Source of the DNA: an uncultured Stenotrophomonas sp.
GTDB lineage: Bacteria; Pseudomonadota; Gammaproteobacteria; Xanthomonadales; Xanthomonadaceae
Reading direction: 5' to 3'
Length of the DNA: 64,000 nt
NCBI GenBank assembly: GCA_913775725.1
Contig: CAJYNG010000022.1
Location: forward strand, 62,001 to 126,000
In this document: one piece after another, positions 1 through 8,805 of the stretch
How the letters are laid out: each line of letters starts with the position of its first letter
Numbering within the stretch: the first letter of the stretch is position 1
Position numbers and translations under genes: made by a program
Notes under the pieces: generated by a model
What the model was told of the DNA's origin: nothing
Seen by the model: the letters and a program-made list of their open reading frames with translations, nothing else
The model's database searches: none

Positions 1-471
1 CCACACTTCCAGGTAGGCGCCCTTCACGTTGAGGCTCTCGCCGCTGCCAGCCTGCAGCAGGCGCATCGAGATCAGGTTGATGACCAGGCCGGCCGAGGCG
101 ATCACCAGCATGCCGGTGGAGGCGATCTCCTGCGGCTTGCTGAAGCGCCCGACTGCTTCCCACAGGATGTAGGCGGCAACCACGAACAGCATCGCGCCGT
201 TGATCATCGCGCCCAGCGCTTCCAGGCGCGCATAGCCGTAGGTGCGACGCGCGTCCGGCGGGCGACGACTCAGTCGTACCGCGACCAGCGCGATCATCAG
301 TGCAAGTGCATCGGTGGCCATGTGCGCCGCATCGGACAGCAGCGCCAGGCTGTTGGTCCAGAACGCGCCCACCACCTCGACGACGAGGAAGGTGGAGGTC
401 AGGCCGAGCGCCCACCACAAGGGTTTCTCGTGGCGGATCTCGGATGGCAGGTGATCGTGGTCGTGGCCCAT
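1..471 (-). CDS. Cation diffusion facilitator metal exporter, N-terminal part
   Basis: This is the first 157 codons of a CDF-family (CzcD/ZitB-like) inner-membrane exporter that swaps divalent metal, usually zinc, for protons; the rest lies beyond the window edge. The protein starts with a histidine-rich MGHDHDH segment, then hydrophobic helices. The second helix carries the CDF signature LSDAAHMATD, which supplies the HxxxD metal site. A GGAG-type ribosome site lies 7 bases before the ATG at 471. It is divergent from the secreted protein at 693. No MerR-type regulator gene is adjacent. The family call is firm; the metal cannot be told from this fragment. Confidence 0.9.
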   Translation of the reverse strand, partial: MGHDHDHLPSEIRHEKPLWWALGLTSTFLVVEVVGAFWTNSLALLSDAAHMATDALALMIALVAVRLSRRPPDARRTYGYARLEALGAMINGAMLFVVAAYILWEAVGRFSKPQEIASTGMLVIASAGLVINLISMRLLQAGSGESLNVKGAYLEVW

Positions 472-692
472 GGCAACAGCTCCTTTGCGATGGAGGCAGG
501 CTACGCCGGCGGCCGTGGGGAAACTATCACGGTGTTTATAACATTGCAGGATCCGCGACGTGGGTCGCTGCAGCTTGCGCCGGTGCGGGGCCACATTATG
601 ATGGCCGCATCCCCTCTGGAGGGGGAACGGGCAGCCGGATCGCCTCGGCGGTGCTGCCCGCAATGGACACCCAAGCACAAGGAATACGGAAC

Positions 693-1619
693 ATGTGGAC
701 TACCAGGACCCCTTGGGTCGCCGTCGCCGTGGCCTGCGCGCTGGGCATGGCCGCAAACGCCTCGGCCAAGACCTGCCAGCAGAATTTCCGCTCGGTAGGC
801 GACCCCCGCAATGGCCAGTTCTTCACCTCCGAGGTCACCCTTCCCGGCCTGAAGCCCCGCAGTGCGCTGGGCCAGCTGCGCAAGGCGGCACTCGACGAAG
901 GCAACAACTTCGTCAGCGGCGATGTCATCAGCGAAACCGAAGGCCAGATGTACGTGCTGCAGACCGACACGAAGATGCCGCTGGTCAGCATCGTCACCGC
1001 CTCCAATGGCGGCAACGTGGTGGTCGGCACCAAGCTGTCACGCGGGCAGACCGCCAAGGAAGAGGACGCACGCAGCGCGCTGTGTGGCTGGCTGGACAAG
1101 CTCAAGACCGGCCCCGAAGGCGAGGCGATCGCCGAAGCCGTGCGTGTTTCCAGCGGTTTCGACAAGCCGATCCAGGCCACCGCGGTCGGCATGTCCACCG
1201 AAATGGGCAAGGACTCCAAGCGGCTGCAGCGGGAAGTCAACACCGCACCGCTCAGGGCGCTGTTCTCCGGCAGCAACACGCCACCGGATACCGACGCGAT
1301 GTACCAGCCGTTGCTCGTCAAGTATTTCGGCCGCCGTTTCATCATCGATGGCCAGGTGTACACCGCCCAGCCCAACCGCTTTGCCAAGACCTTCGAGGTG
1401 GGCTACCTGGTCACCAAGATGAAGGGAATCGGTGGCATCGGCGGACGCCAGTCGAACGACGACAACAATGCCAACTTCACCGTGCACTGTGCGCTTGCAC
1501 CGGATCAGATGGCGCTGGGCGCCACCCTGCGCGAGAACGACTGGGTGAAACTGGAAGGCGTGGTCGACAAGATGGATACCGGTGGCGTCCACCTGCGCGA
1601 TTGCCGGCAGGTGAAGTAG
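693..1619 (+). CDS. Secreted OB-fold-like (tRNA_anti-like) protein of unknown role
   Basis: The gene encodes a 308-residue exported protein. A signal peptide of about 26 residues ends at ANASA before a mature part that begins KTCQQNF. The last 110 residues (GRRFIIDGQVY ... WVKLEGVVDKMDTGGVHLRDC) resemble the tRNA_anti-like OB-fold found in small periplasmic proteins. I chose the ATG at 693 because AAGGA lies 9 bases upstream and the signal peptide begins there; an in-frame ATG at 663 would add ten polar residues. Conserved-looking cysteines near the N terminus, in the middle and at the C terminus could form disulfides. It stands alone between divergent and convergent neighbours. Biological role unknown. 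Confidence 0.75.
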   Translation: MWTTRTPWVAVAVACALGMAANASAKTCQQNFRSVGDPRNGQFFTSEVTLPGLKPRSALGQLRKAALDEGNNFVSGDVISETEGQMYVLQTDTKMPLVSIVTASNGGNVVVGTKLSRGQTAKEEDARSALCGWLDKLKTGPEGEAIAEAVRVSSGFDKPIQATAVGMSTEMGKDSKRLQREVNTAPLRALFSGSNTPPDTDAMYQPLLVKYFGRRFIIDGQVYTAQPNRFAKTFEVGYLVTKMKGIGGIGGRQSNDDNNANFTVHCALAPDQMALGATLRENDWVKLEGVVDKMDTGGVHLRDCRQVK

Positions 1620-1627
1620 CCCCGCAG

Positions 1628-1655
1628 GCTGCGCCGGGGACCGCCCCGGCGCAGC
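1628..1655. terminator. Strong GC hairpin between convergent genes
   Basis: A perfect 12-base stem (GCTGCGCCGGGG) closes on a 4-base loop, 9 bases past the stop of the upstream gene and 11 bases from the stop of the opposing receptor gene. It has no T-tract on either side, so its role as a bidirectional terminator is inferred from position and stem strength. Confidence 0.55.
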
Positions 1656-1665
1656 GCTCATCGGA

Positions 1666-3915
1666 TCAGAAGCCGAAGCGCAGGCTGGCCCAGTACGCGC
1701 GGCCCGGCTCGTTGTAGGTCGCCGCGCCGGCATCGCTGCTGTTGGCCTCGCGGAACAGGCGCTTGTCGGCCAGGTTGTTGACGCCGAAACCGAAGCTGAC
1801 CGTCTCGGTCACCTTGTAGCGCGCGCTCACGCCCCAGATGTTGTACGCACCGCGATCCTGCAGTGCGATCGACGGGTCGCAGGTGCCGGTGCAGCGCGGA
1901 TCATTGTTGATGTTGGTGGTAGCCGGCTTCTGCTTGCCATAGAACGTGCCGGTCAGCAGCAGCGACAGCTTGTCGGTGGCCTGCCAGTCCAGCATCGTGT
2001 TGATCGTGTACTTCGGGATCACCGACAGCGGCTGGCGCGTGGTCTTGTTCTCGTTCTCGACCATGTAGGTGAAGTTGTTGCTCCACTTCAGGCGGCTGCC
2101 CTGCTCGCCCAGCAGCGGGATCACCAGGTTGCCTTCAAGCCCCTGCACGATCGCCTTGGGTGCGTTCTCCCAGCGGAAGATGCGGCCCTTGGTGTCGGCG
2201 GTCAGCCCGATCTGGGTGTAGCCGGCCTGGATCTTGTCCTTGTAGTCGTTGTGGAAGTAGGTCAACGACGCCTGCCAGCCGCTCTGCGGTGCCCACTCGA
2301 TGCCCAGTTCCTTGTTCAGGCTGGTTTCCGCCTTCAGGTCCGCGTTGCCGCGCATGTAGCAGCCGGCGCCCAGGCTCGGCAGTGCATTCGGGCAGCCATT
2401 GCCACGGGTGTAATACAGATAGTCCGGATTCGACTGGTACAGGTTCGGCGCCTTGAATGCGCGGGCAATACCCCCCTTCACCACCCAGTCGCTGTTGATG
2501 CGGAACTGCGCATTGAGGCTGGGGCTGGTGTTGTTGCCGAACTGGCTGTGGTGGTCGAAGCGCAGGCCCGGGGTGACGATCCAGCGTTCACCCAGGTAGA
2601 TGTTGTCTTCCACGAATACGGCGGTGGTCTGCGCATCGGACTTGCCGCGCGCGCGATCGGCCGACAATCCCGGGAATCCGCCGCCGCTGCTGCTGGACTG
2701 GCTCATCGAGTACGGGTCGGTCAGGCGGCTGTCCAGGTACTCGAAGCCCAGCGTCCAGATGTTCTCGGCACCGCCCAGCGTGGTCGGGAAACTCACTTCG
2801 CCATCCAGCTGGTAGTTGCGCAGGCGCGAGGTCGACCAGTCGGTGCCGTTGAAGCTGCCCTCCGGGCCACCGGCCAGGCCTTCGTTGATGCGCGAGTTGT
2901 TCACCGCCTCCACTGCAGCCGTTACCCGCGAGGTCACGTCACCCCAGCGGCCGCGATGGGTGATCGCGCCGGTGTTGCGGTACATGCGGTTGGTCTCGGC
3001 CTGCTGCTCGGCCAAGGCCCCCAGATCGATCGGTGTCGAGGTGCCGGTGGTGCTGACCGCGCGGTCGCCGGCGTAGATGTTGCCCTGGCGGCTGGTGCCG
3101 GCTTCGAACTCGAGCACCTGGTTGGCGGTCACGTCCCAGCGCAGCAGCGCGTTGATATCGCGGTTCTTGACGCCCTCGCGGCCGGCTGGCGGCACCGCGT
3201 TCGGATTCGTCGCGAAGTCACGGTTGAGGTCCAGCGAATCGGCGTCGGTCTTGTTGAGATTGCCGTACAGGCGGAACGACAGGGTGTCGGTCATCGGCCC
3301 GCTCAGCTGCAGGCCGACGCGCTCGCTGCCGCCTTCGGCGCTGTGCTCGGGCACCAGGCCATACAGGTCTACCGCACCGGTCAGGTCGCCGGTCGGGCGC
3401 TTGGTGATGATGTTGACCACGCCGCCAGAAGCACCGGAGCCATAGCGTGCCGCCGCCGGGCCGCGCAGCACTTCGATGCGCTCGATCATTTCGGCCGGCA
3501 CCCAGTTGGTGTCACCGCGGGTATTGCGTTCGCCGCTACGCCCCATGCGCACGGCATCGCGTGCGCCGATGCGCTTGCCGTCGACCAGGATCAGGGTGTT
3601 TTCCGGACCCATGCCGCGCAGATCGATCTGGCGGTTGTTGCCGTACTGGCCCGAGGCACTGTTGCCGGTCAGGTTGACGCCGGGCATGGTGCGCAGCAGC
3701 TCGGCGATATCGTTGGCCGGCGGGCGCTTGGCGATGTCCTCGGCGGTGATGGTCGAGGTACCCAACGCCTGGCGGGCGATCTGCGAGGCGGTGACATGCA
3801 CCGTGTCGATATCGGTGGCGTCGGTTTCGGCCTGGGCGGTCAGGGCGCTGCCCGCCAGCAGGGCGGCAACGGCAAGCGCCAGCGGGCGCGGCGAAAGGAC
3901 AACGGCAGGAGACAT
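1666..3915 (-). CDS. fepA: TonB-dependent siderophore receptor, FepA type
   Basis: This 749-residue outer-membrane receptor resembles FepA/PfeA, which import ferric enterobactin-type catecholates using TonB energy. A signal peptide (cleavage near AQAETDA) is followed by a TonB box (DTVHVTA), then a plug domain with IDLRGMGPENTLILVDG and the RGPAAARYGSGASGGVVNIIT signature. The 22-strand barrel carries the FepA-typical stretch CYMRGNADLKAETSLNKELG, including a conserved extracellular loop with paired cysteines, and ends in a C-terminal aromatic (RFGF). Length matches FepA (about 746). A Fur-like box and overlapping promoter lie about 110-140 bases upstream. No siderophore synthesis genes are nearby, so use of foreign siderophores is plausible. 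Confidence 0.9.
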   Translation of the reverse strand: MSPAVVLSPRPLALAVAALLAGSALTAQAETDATDIDTVHVTASQIARQALGTSTITAEDIAKRPPANDIAELLRTMPGVNLTGNSASGQYGNNRQIDLRGMGPENTLILVDGKRIGARDAVRMGRSGERNTRGDTNWVPAEMIERIEVLRGPAAARYGSGASGGVVNIITKRPTGDLTGAVDLYGLVPEHSAEGGSERVGLQLSGPMTDTLSFRLYGNLNKTDADSLDLNRDFATNPNAVPPAGREGVKNRDINALLRWDVTANQVLEFEAGTSRQGNIYAGDRAVSTTGTSTPIDLGALAEQQAETNRMYRNTGAITHRGRWGDVTSRVTAAVEAVNNSRINEGLAGGPEGSFNGTDWSTSRLRNYQLDGEVSFPTTLGGAENIWTLGFEYLDSRLTDPYSMSQSSSSGGGFPGLSADRARGKSDAQTTAVFVEDNIYLGERWIVTPGLRFDHHSQFGNNTSPSLNAQFRINSDWVVKGGIARAFKAPNLYQSNPDYLYYTRGNGCPNALPSLGAGCYMRGNADLKAETSLNKELGIEWAPQSGWQASLTYFHNDYKDKIQAGYTQIGLTADTKGRIFRWENAPKAIVQGLEGNLVIPLLGEQGSRLKWSNNFTYMVENENKTTRQPLSVIPKYTINTMLDWQATDKLSLLLTGTFYGKQKPATTNINNDPRCTGTCDPSIALQDRGAYNIWGVSARYKVTETVSFGFGVNNLADKRLFREANSSDAGAATYNEPGRAYWASLRFGF

Positions 3916-4024
3916 GATCAGGACCTTCTGGCAGGGCTACGGGGCCTCTGGCAAAGGGCTTGAGGCAACGACGAGGGGGAGGCGGAGCCGTCCTGCAGGC
4001 ACCTGCAGCCCGTTCCGTGCGCGC

Positions 4025-4053
4025 ATTCTCCCACCAATGCGATTGATTCTCAA
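4025..4053 (-). promoter_or_regulatory. Putative promoter with Fur-like box for the FepA-type receptor
   Basis: Read on the minus strand, TTGAGA (4048-4053) and GAGAAT (4025-4030) are 17 bases apart. A 7-1-7 Fur-like palindrome, TGCGATTGATTCTCA at 4038-4052 on the plus strand, overlaps the -35. Its right half is perfect and its left half matches 5 of 7 positions of TGAGAAT. The position and the downstream iron receptor support repression by Fur. It could also affect the divergent diguanylate cyclase gene. Confidence 0.6.
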
Positions 4054-4171
4054 ATGCGTTCACTCATTGCCGCAGCGGTGCCAATGTGGTTTGCGCACCG
4101 GGCAACCCTGCACCGCGCGTAAACTGGCCGGCTAACCCGCCATCAACCGTACGCCACCGCGGCCGATACCC

Positions 4172-5617
4172 GTGGTTTGCCGTACGCAGTCAGAGATCGA
4201 CGTGGAACCACCCCAATTGGACGATGCCAGCCAGCCGCTGGCCGAGGCCTGGCAGCATTGCCTGCTGCAGGCCGGCCCTGCCGCCACCGCGCTGCTCAAG
4301 GCCGCTGCCACCGATGCCCCACCCGCGCTGGCCCAGCGCTTTTACGAAGTGCTGCTGCAGGACGGGCGTGCCCGCCGCTTCCTGTCCCACGACCAGGTCA
4401 AACAGCGCCTGCAGCCGGCCATGCAACGCTGGTTGGTGCAACTGCTGACCACCGACGCCTCCGGCATCGCCACCACCGTCGCCTCGCAGCGGGTGATCGG
4501 CGACGTACATGCGCGGGTCGGCATCCCGGTCGACCTGGTCACCCGCGGTGCGCGCGTTCTCAAGCACGAGCTGTTCGTGCGCCTGCGCGACGATGCACCC
4601 GACAGCGCGACCGCATTCGCCGCCATCGCCTGCCTCAGCGCGATCATGGACATCGCCATGGAAGGCATGACCCTGGCCTACACCCATGCGCGTGAGCGCT
4701 CCACCCGTGCCGATGCCGCCTACCGGCTGTTCTCGCTGGTACAGAACGTCGGTACCGAACGCGAGCGCCAGCGCGCACTGCTGCTGGACTGGGAGAACGC
4801 CCTGCTGTACGCACTCGCCGGTCATGTGCAGGCCAGCGACAACGCCAGCCTGGCCACCTCGGAGTTCGGCCTGTGGTTCACCCACAAGGGCATCCCCAGC
4901 TTCGGCGAAAGCAGCGAAACCCAGCAGGTGGGCCAGTTGATGGCCCGCATTGACGGCCACCTGCAACGCGCGAGCGGCGATGCTCCGGCGCAGCGACTGG
5001 CGGTGCTGCCGGCCATCCGCGAGGACCTGGCTGCCATCCGCACCCTGATGACACTGCTGTTCGAGCGCATCGGCGAACTGGATGCCGGCAGCGACGCGCT
5101 GACCAACCTGCTCAACCGTCGCTTCCTGCCCACCGTGCTGCGCCGGGAAATCGAGCTGGCCACACGCAACCGCACGCCGTTCTCGCTGCTGCTGCTCGAC
5201 CTGGATCATTTCAAGGCAATCAACGACGGCCACGGCCACGATGCCGGCGACCGCGCGTTGCAGCACGTGGCCGGCCTGCTCGGCCAGCTCACGCGTGGCA
5301 GCGACTACCTGTTCCGCTATGGCGGCGAAGAATTCGTGGTAGTACTGGTGGCCGCCAGCGAATCGCAGGCGACCGTGATCGCCGAGAGCCTGCGCCGGCA
5401 GATCGCGCAGTCGCCGGTGGCGCTGGCCAATGGCCAGGTGCTGGAACTGACCGCCAGCATCGGCGTGGCCGGTCACGATGGTCATCCGGACTACGAGCGA
5501 CTGATGGCACGTGCCGACGCCGCGATGTACGAGGCCAAGCGCAGCGGCCGCAACCGCGTGGTGGTGGCCAGCGAGGCATTGCAGGAAGCCCCCGGACGGC
5601 GCGCATTGCAGCGGTAG
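4172..5617 (+). CDS. dosC: Globin-coupled diguanylate cyclase, DosC type
   Basis: The protein (481 residues from the GTG at 4172) makes cyclic di-GMP in response to a haem ligand such as oxygen. Residues about 15-165 form a globin sensor. The segment DVHARVGIPV contains the proximal haem histidine (H113 in this numbering), as in E. coli DosC. A middle helical region (FGLWFTHKG) also matches DosC. The GGDEF domain begins after LLNRRFLPTVLRREI, with active site GGEEF at 384-388. The inhibitory I-site RGSD at 375-378 sits the standard five residues before it. A GTG at 4202 is an alternative start; neither has a strong ribosome site. No DosP-like phosphodiesterase is adjacent, unlike the E. coli dosCP pair. 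Confidence 0.88.
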   Translation: MVCRTQSEIDVEPPQLDDASQPLAEAWQHCLLQAGPAATALLKAAATDAPPALAQRFYEVLLQDGRARRFLSHDQVKQRLQPAMQRWLVQLLTTDASGIATTVASQRVIGDVHARVGIPVDLVTRGARVLKHELFVRLRDDAPDSATAFAAIACLSAIMDIAMEGMTLAYTHARERSTRADAAYRLFSLVQNVGTERERQRALLLDWENALLYALAGHVQASDNASLATSEFGLWFTHKGIPSFGESSETQQVGQLMARIDGHLQRASGDAPAQRLAVLPAIREDLAAIRTLMTLLFERIGELDAGSDALTNLLNRRFLPTVLRREIELATRNRTPFSLLLLDLDHFKAINDGHGHDAGDRALQHVAGLLGQLTRGSDYLFRYGGEEFVVVLVAASESQATVIAESLRRQIAQSPVALANGQVLELTASIGVAGHDGHPDYERLMARADAAMYEAKRSGRNRVVVASEALQEAPGRRALQR

Positions 5618-5641
5618 ACCAGCGCTGAGGGCAAACCAGGT

Positions 5642-5745
5642 GTAGAGCCGACTGCGAGTCGACTATCGCGCGCAGCGCGGACTTTTTCGCGCTCCGCGGC
5701 AAGAGCAGTCGACCAACGGTCGACTCTACCGACAGCCGACTCTAC
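5642..5745. repeat. Cluster of GTAG palindromes (SMAG-like)
   Basis: Three GTAG-bounded units are visible. GTAGAGCCGACTgcgAGTCGAC occupies 5642-5663. An inverted unit with GTCGACcaacgGTCGAC ends at 5729, and a half unit ends at 5745. A further GC-rich hairpin (gcgcgcagcgcgg ... cgcgctccgcg) lies between them. The stop codon of the MFS gene (5726-5728) is part of the repeat. The pattern fits the SMAG repeats of S. maltophilia. Confidence 0.8.
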
Positions 5746-6943
5746 CGACACCGGCGCCAGCCGCTGCTTTCACCGCTACCACCCGCCACGCTGCCCACCA
5801 CAGCAGCGCCAGCAACGCGATGCCTGCCCCCAGCAGGCACACGGCGGGCCAGCCATGCCGCACCTGCATCCAGGGCCCCGCCACCGCGCCTGCACCACTG
5901 CCCACCGCATAGAACAGCATGTACAAAGCCACCAGGCGCCCATGCTGTTCTGCCGGTGCACGCAGCAGCAATGCCTGGTTCGAGACATGTAGTGCCTGGC
6001 CGCCGAGGTCGAGCACGACCACACCCAGCAGCAGCAAGGACAGCGACTGCGGCAGGCCCAGCAGCGGCCACCACGCGACCAGCATCAGCAGCAACGCGCC
6101 AAGACTGACCCGATCGGCAAAACCGCGGTCCATCCAGTGCCCGACACGCGCCGCCATCAGCGCACCGACCACGCCGGCCAGGCCGAGCGCACCGATGGCT
6201 GCGGTCGACCAGTGCAGCGGCGGTGCCGACAGCGGCAGGGGTGCCGCCGCCCAGAACACATTGAGGCCTGCAAACAGCAGCAATGCCATCGGCCCGCGCT
6301 CGCGCAGCGTTCGATCGCGGCTCAGCATGCCCAGCATCGAGCCCAGCAGCTCACGCCAGCGTGGAGGGACCGACGGCACCGGTACTGCGGGCAGGCGCTG
6401 CCACAGCAGCGCCGCCAATGCCGCCATCACCACCGCAGACAGCAGGTAGACCCTCTGCCAGCCAAAGGCCGCCGCCACCGTACCCGACACCACGCGCGCC
6501 AGCAGCAGGCCGATGAACACGCCGCCCTGCACCACGCCAACCATGCGACCGCGCTGCTCGGGCGGTGCCAGCGTGGCGGTGTAGGCGATCAGGCCCTGGG
6601 TCAGCGCCGTGCCCAGCAAGCCGGCCAACAGCATGCCCGACAACAGCCAGCTCGCCGTGCGCGACGCCGCCAGCCACAACAGGGCCAACACCAGTGCGAT
6701 CAGCTGCAGCCGCAGCAGGCGTCGCCGGTCGCCGCGGTCCGCCAGCGGCAGCAGGCCAAGCAGCGCCAGCACGCTACCGGCCTGGGTGGCAGCCAGCACC
6801 GCGCCGGCCACGGCCCGGTCCAGCGCAAAGGCGCGTGCAAGCGGGTCCAGCAGCGGCTGCGCGTAGTAGACATTGGCAACGCTGGCGCCGGCGGCAATCG
6901 CAAGCAGGACCAGCAGCGGGCGGGGAAGAGATGCGGCACTCAT
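5726..6943 (-). CDS. MFS efflux transporter regulated by the adjacent HxlR protein
   Basis: This 405-residue inner-membrane protein has about twelve hydrophobic helices in two halves, typical of the major facilitator superfamily. It begins with PRPLLVLLAIAAGASVANVYYAQPLL and has the A-motif-like loop GLLPLADRGDRRRLL between helices 2 and 3. The closest family is the sugar/drug exporter type often found beside HxlR regulators. The ATG at 6943 was chosen because the hydrophobic N terminus begins there; longer readings enter the operator region. It is divergent from the hxlR-like gene and shares the operator. The C-terminal residues GVGRVGCR are encoded by a GTAG repeat that has supplied the stop codon. 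Substrate unknown. Confidence 0.87.
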   Translation of the reverse strand: MSAASLPRPLLVLLAIAAGASVANVYYAQPLLDPLARAFALDRAVAGAVLAATQAGSVLALLGLLPLADRGDRRRLLRLQLIALVLALLWLAASRTASWLLSGMLLAGLLGTALTQGLIAYTATLAPPEQRGRMVGVVQGGVFIGLLLARVVSGTVAAAFGWQRVYLLSAVVMAALAALLWQRLPAVPVPSVPPRWRELLGSMLGMLSRDRTLRERGPMALLLFAGLNVFWAAAPLPLSAPPLHWSTAAIGALGLAGVVGALMAARVGHWMDRGFADRVSLGALLLMLVAWWPLLGLPQSLSLLLLGVVVLDLGGQALHVSNQALLLRAPAEQHGRLVALYMLFYAVGSGAGAVAGPWMQVRHGWPAVCLLGAGIALLALLWWAAWRVVAVKAAAGAGVGRVGCR

Positions 6944-6945
6944 CG

Positions 6946-7005
6946 TGTGGTTGCAATTTGAAACCAGATGCAGGCTATCGCCATTGGTTTTAAACTGCAA
7001 CCACA
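6946..7005. promoter_or_regulatory. Two palindromic operators between divergent MFS and HxlR genes
   Basis: Two 21-base arms (6946-6966 and 6985-7005) are inverted copies of each other, reading TGTGGTTGCAnTTTnAAACCA. Each arm is itself a near-perfect palindrome (TGGTT-N9-AACCA). The centres are 39 bases apart, nearly four helical turns, which places two dimer sites on one DNA face. The sites fill the 78-base gap between the divergent starts. This is the layout expected for an HxlR-type repressor acting on itself and the pump. Confidence 0.75.
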
Positions 7006-7021
7006 TTCGGAGATACCCAGC

Positions 7022-7471
7022 ATGCACGCCGACAGTCCCTGTCCTGTAGCCCGCAGTGCCGACCTGCTCGGTGACCGCTGGGCATTACTGGTGATCCGCG
7101 ACGCGTTCGACGGCATCACCCGCTTCGGTGATTTCCAGCGCAGCCTCGGCGCGGCGCGCAACATCCTCAGCGACCGCCTGCGCCGGCTGGTCGAGGCCGG
7201 CATCCTGCGGCTGCAGCCGGCCTCCGATGGATCGGCCTACCAGGAGTACGTGCTTAACGCCGCTGGCCAGGAACTGTTCCCGCTGCTGGTCGCACTGCGC
7301 CAGTGGGGAGAGCGCCATCGCTTCGGTGCAGGCGACGCCCATTCACAGCTGATCGAATTGGCGACACGGCGGCCGCTGCCCTACATGCAGCCGCGCGGGC
7401 GCGACGGCCAGCCGCTTCAGCCCATCGCCACCCGCGTACGCAAGCTCAGAGATGACGGGCGCGACACCTGA
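7022..7471 (+). CDS. HxlR-family transcriptional regulator
   Basis: The gene encodes a 149-residue winged-helix regulator. The HxlR domain spans about residues 5-105 and opens with SPCPVARSADLLGDRWALLVIRDAF. The recognition region is FGDFQRSLGAARNILSDRLRRLVEAGIL, followed by the wing and dimerisation helices (ELFPLLVALRQWGERH). Cys7 is at the usual place for thiol- or electrophile-sensing members, though sensing here is inferred. It is transcribed away from the MFS pump and sits next to two palindromic operators. The likely job is to repress the pump until an inducer binds. Confidence 0.88.
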   Translation: MHADSPCPVARSADLLGDRWALLVIRDAFDGITRFGDFQRSLGAARNILSDRLRRLVEAGILRLQPASDGSAYQEYVLNAAGQELFPLLVALRQWGERHRFGAGDAHSQLIELATRRPLPYMQPRGRDGQPLQPIATRVRKLRDDGRDT

Positions 7472-7535
7472 CCCGCCCATTCGCGCACACCGACGAACGC
7501 CCGCGCCGGTTAGCATCGGGTCTTTCCGCCGCTGG

Positions 7536-8672
7536 ATGCCGCCGATGTCGCGCGATCGCCCTTCCCTGCTGACCGCCCTGCTGTTGCCACTGCTGGCCTG
7601 CGCCACCGCAACCACGCAGGCCCGCGAGGTTGCCGCGCCCGCCGACCACGTGCAGGCCGATGGCCCCTATGTGTTCCGCCAGGGCGACCAGCTGCAGGCC
7701 AAATGGATCTGCGACAACAAGGTCGAATCGCACACGCTTGCCACGCAGGCCGCAGGCACGGATATCGCCCCGCGCTGCGGCTACGAGCACACGGTGCATG
7801 TGGCTGCCCCGAATGCACCTTCGGTCTCGGTGCTGCCGGCCGTGCCGCGCATCGTTGCGCTGTCCGACATCCATGGCCAGTACGGGCTGCTGGTGCGCCT
7901 GCTGCGTGCCCACCAGGTCATCGATGCACAGGACCGCTGGGCGCTGGGCAAGGACACCCTGGTCATCGCCGGCGATGTGTTCGACCGTGGCCCGCAGGTG
8001 ACCGAGGCCTTCTGGCTGCTGTACGGCCTGCAGCAGCAGGCGGCCGCGGCCGGTGGCGCAGTGCACTTCGTGCTCGGCAACCACGAGACCATGGTGCTGT
8101 ACGACGACCTGCGCTACGTCAACCCGAAGTACCTGCGCAGCGCCCAGCTGCTGGGCCGCAGCTACCCGCAGCTGTACGGTGCCGATTCGGTGATCGGGCA
8201 GTGGCTGCGCACCCGCCCGGTGCTGCTGAAGATCGGCGATACCCTGTTCCTGCACGGCGGCATCTCGCCCGAGGCAGTACAGCTGGCGCTGGACCCGGCG
8301 CGCACCAACGCGGCCTACCAGGCCTCGCTGGGCCTGCCCAAGGCCGAGGTGAAGGCCGACCCGGCCACCGCGCCGCTGTATGACGGCAAGACCAGCCCGA
8401 TCTGGTACCGCGGCTACTTCGATGGGCGACTGGACACCGCAGGCGTGCAGGCCGTGCTCGATCGCCTGCAGCTCACGCGCATCGTGGTCGGCCATACCTC
8501 GATGCCGCACGTCAGCAGTTTCCATGGCGACCGCGTGATCGCCATCGACAGCAGCATCAAGAATGGCGAGAACGGCGAACTGCTGTTCATCGAAGATGGC
8601 AGGCTCAGCCGTGGCCTGCTGGACGGCTCGCGGGTGCCGCTGGCACAGGGTGAGCCCGGCCTGCAGGACTGA
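7536..8672 (+). CDS. Exported calcineurin-like metallophosphoesterase, possibly a lipoprotein
   Basis: This 378-residue protein has the complete two-metal phosphoesterase set: SDIHGQY, GDVFDRG, GNHE, a later HGGISPE and VVGHT. The order resembles bacterial Ser/Thr-phosphatase-like (PPP) enzymes and Shelphs. The N terminus is a signal sequence with LLAC, which could be a lipobox (Cys at about residue 21), so it may be membrane-anchored in the periplasm. I favour ATG 7536, although ATG 7545 is equally possible and no clear ribosome site is seen; longer frames run into the upstream gene. It precedes a two-component system by 133 bases. Substrate unknown. Confidence 0.82.
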   Translation: MPPMSRDRPSLLTALLLPLLACATATTQAREVAAPADHVQADGPYVFRQGDQLQAKWICDNKVESHTLATQAAGTDIAPRCGYEHTVHVAAPNAPSVSVLPAVPRIVALSDIHGQYGLLVRLLRAHQVIDAQDRWALGKDTLVIAGDVFDRGPQVTEAFWLLYGLQQQAAAAGGAVHFVLGNHETMVLYDDLRYVNPKYLRSAQLLGRSYPQLYGADSVIGQWLRTRPVLLKIGDTLFLHGGISPEAVQLALDPARTNAAYQASLGLPKAEVKADPATAPLYDGKTSPIWYRGYFDGRLDTAGVQAVLDRLQLTRIVVGHTSMPHVSSFHGDRVIAIDSSIKNGENGELLFIEDGRLSRGLLDGSRVPLAQGEPGLQD

Positions 8673-8755
8673 ATGGACGGACAGCGCGGCCGCGCCCGGC
8701 GGCGGCGGCGCGCTCCACCTTCACCCGGTTTGCGGCTACCCTCGGCAGCCGAGAG

Positions 8756-8783
8756 AGGCCCACTCCGTCCATCCGGTGGGCCT
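8756..8783. promoter_or_regulatory. Hairpin in the leader of the response-regulator gene
   Basis: A perfect 8-base stem (AGGCCCAC/GTGGGCCT) with a 12-base loop ends 22 bases before the response-regulator ATG and leaves the ribosome site (CAGGAG) free. It could terminate the upstream transcript or shape the leader. The function is inferred from position alone. Confidence 0.35.
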
Positions 8784-8805
8784 GACTGTTACAGGAGCCC
8801 CGCGC

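Noticed and set aside
300-692. Longer start of the secreted OB-fold-like protein at 300
   Set aside because: It would overlap the divergent CDF gene and its promoter region and bury the signal peptide inside the protein.
2251-3963. A long plus-strand open frame opposite the FepA-type receptor gene
   Set aside because: It is the mirror of a gene with high third-position GC; its translation has no recognisable domain, while the minus-strand reading is a full TonB receptor.
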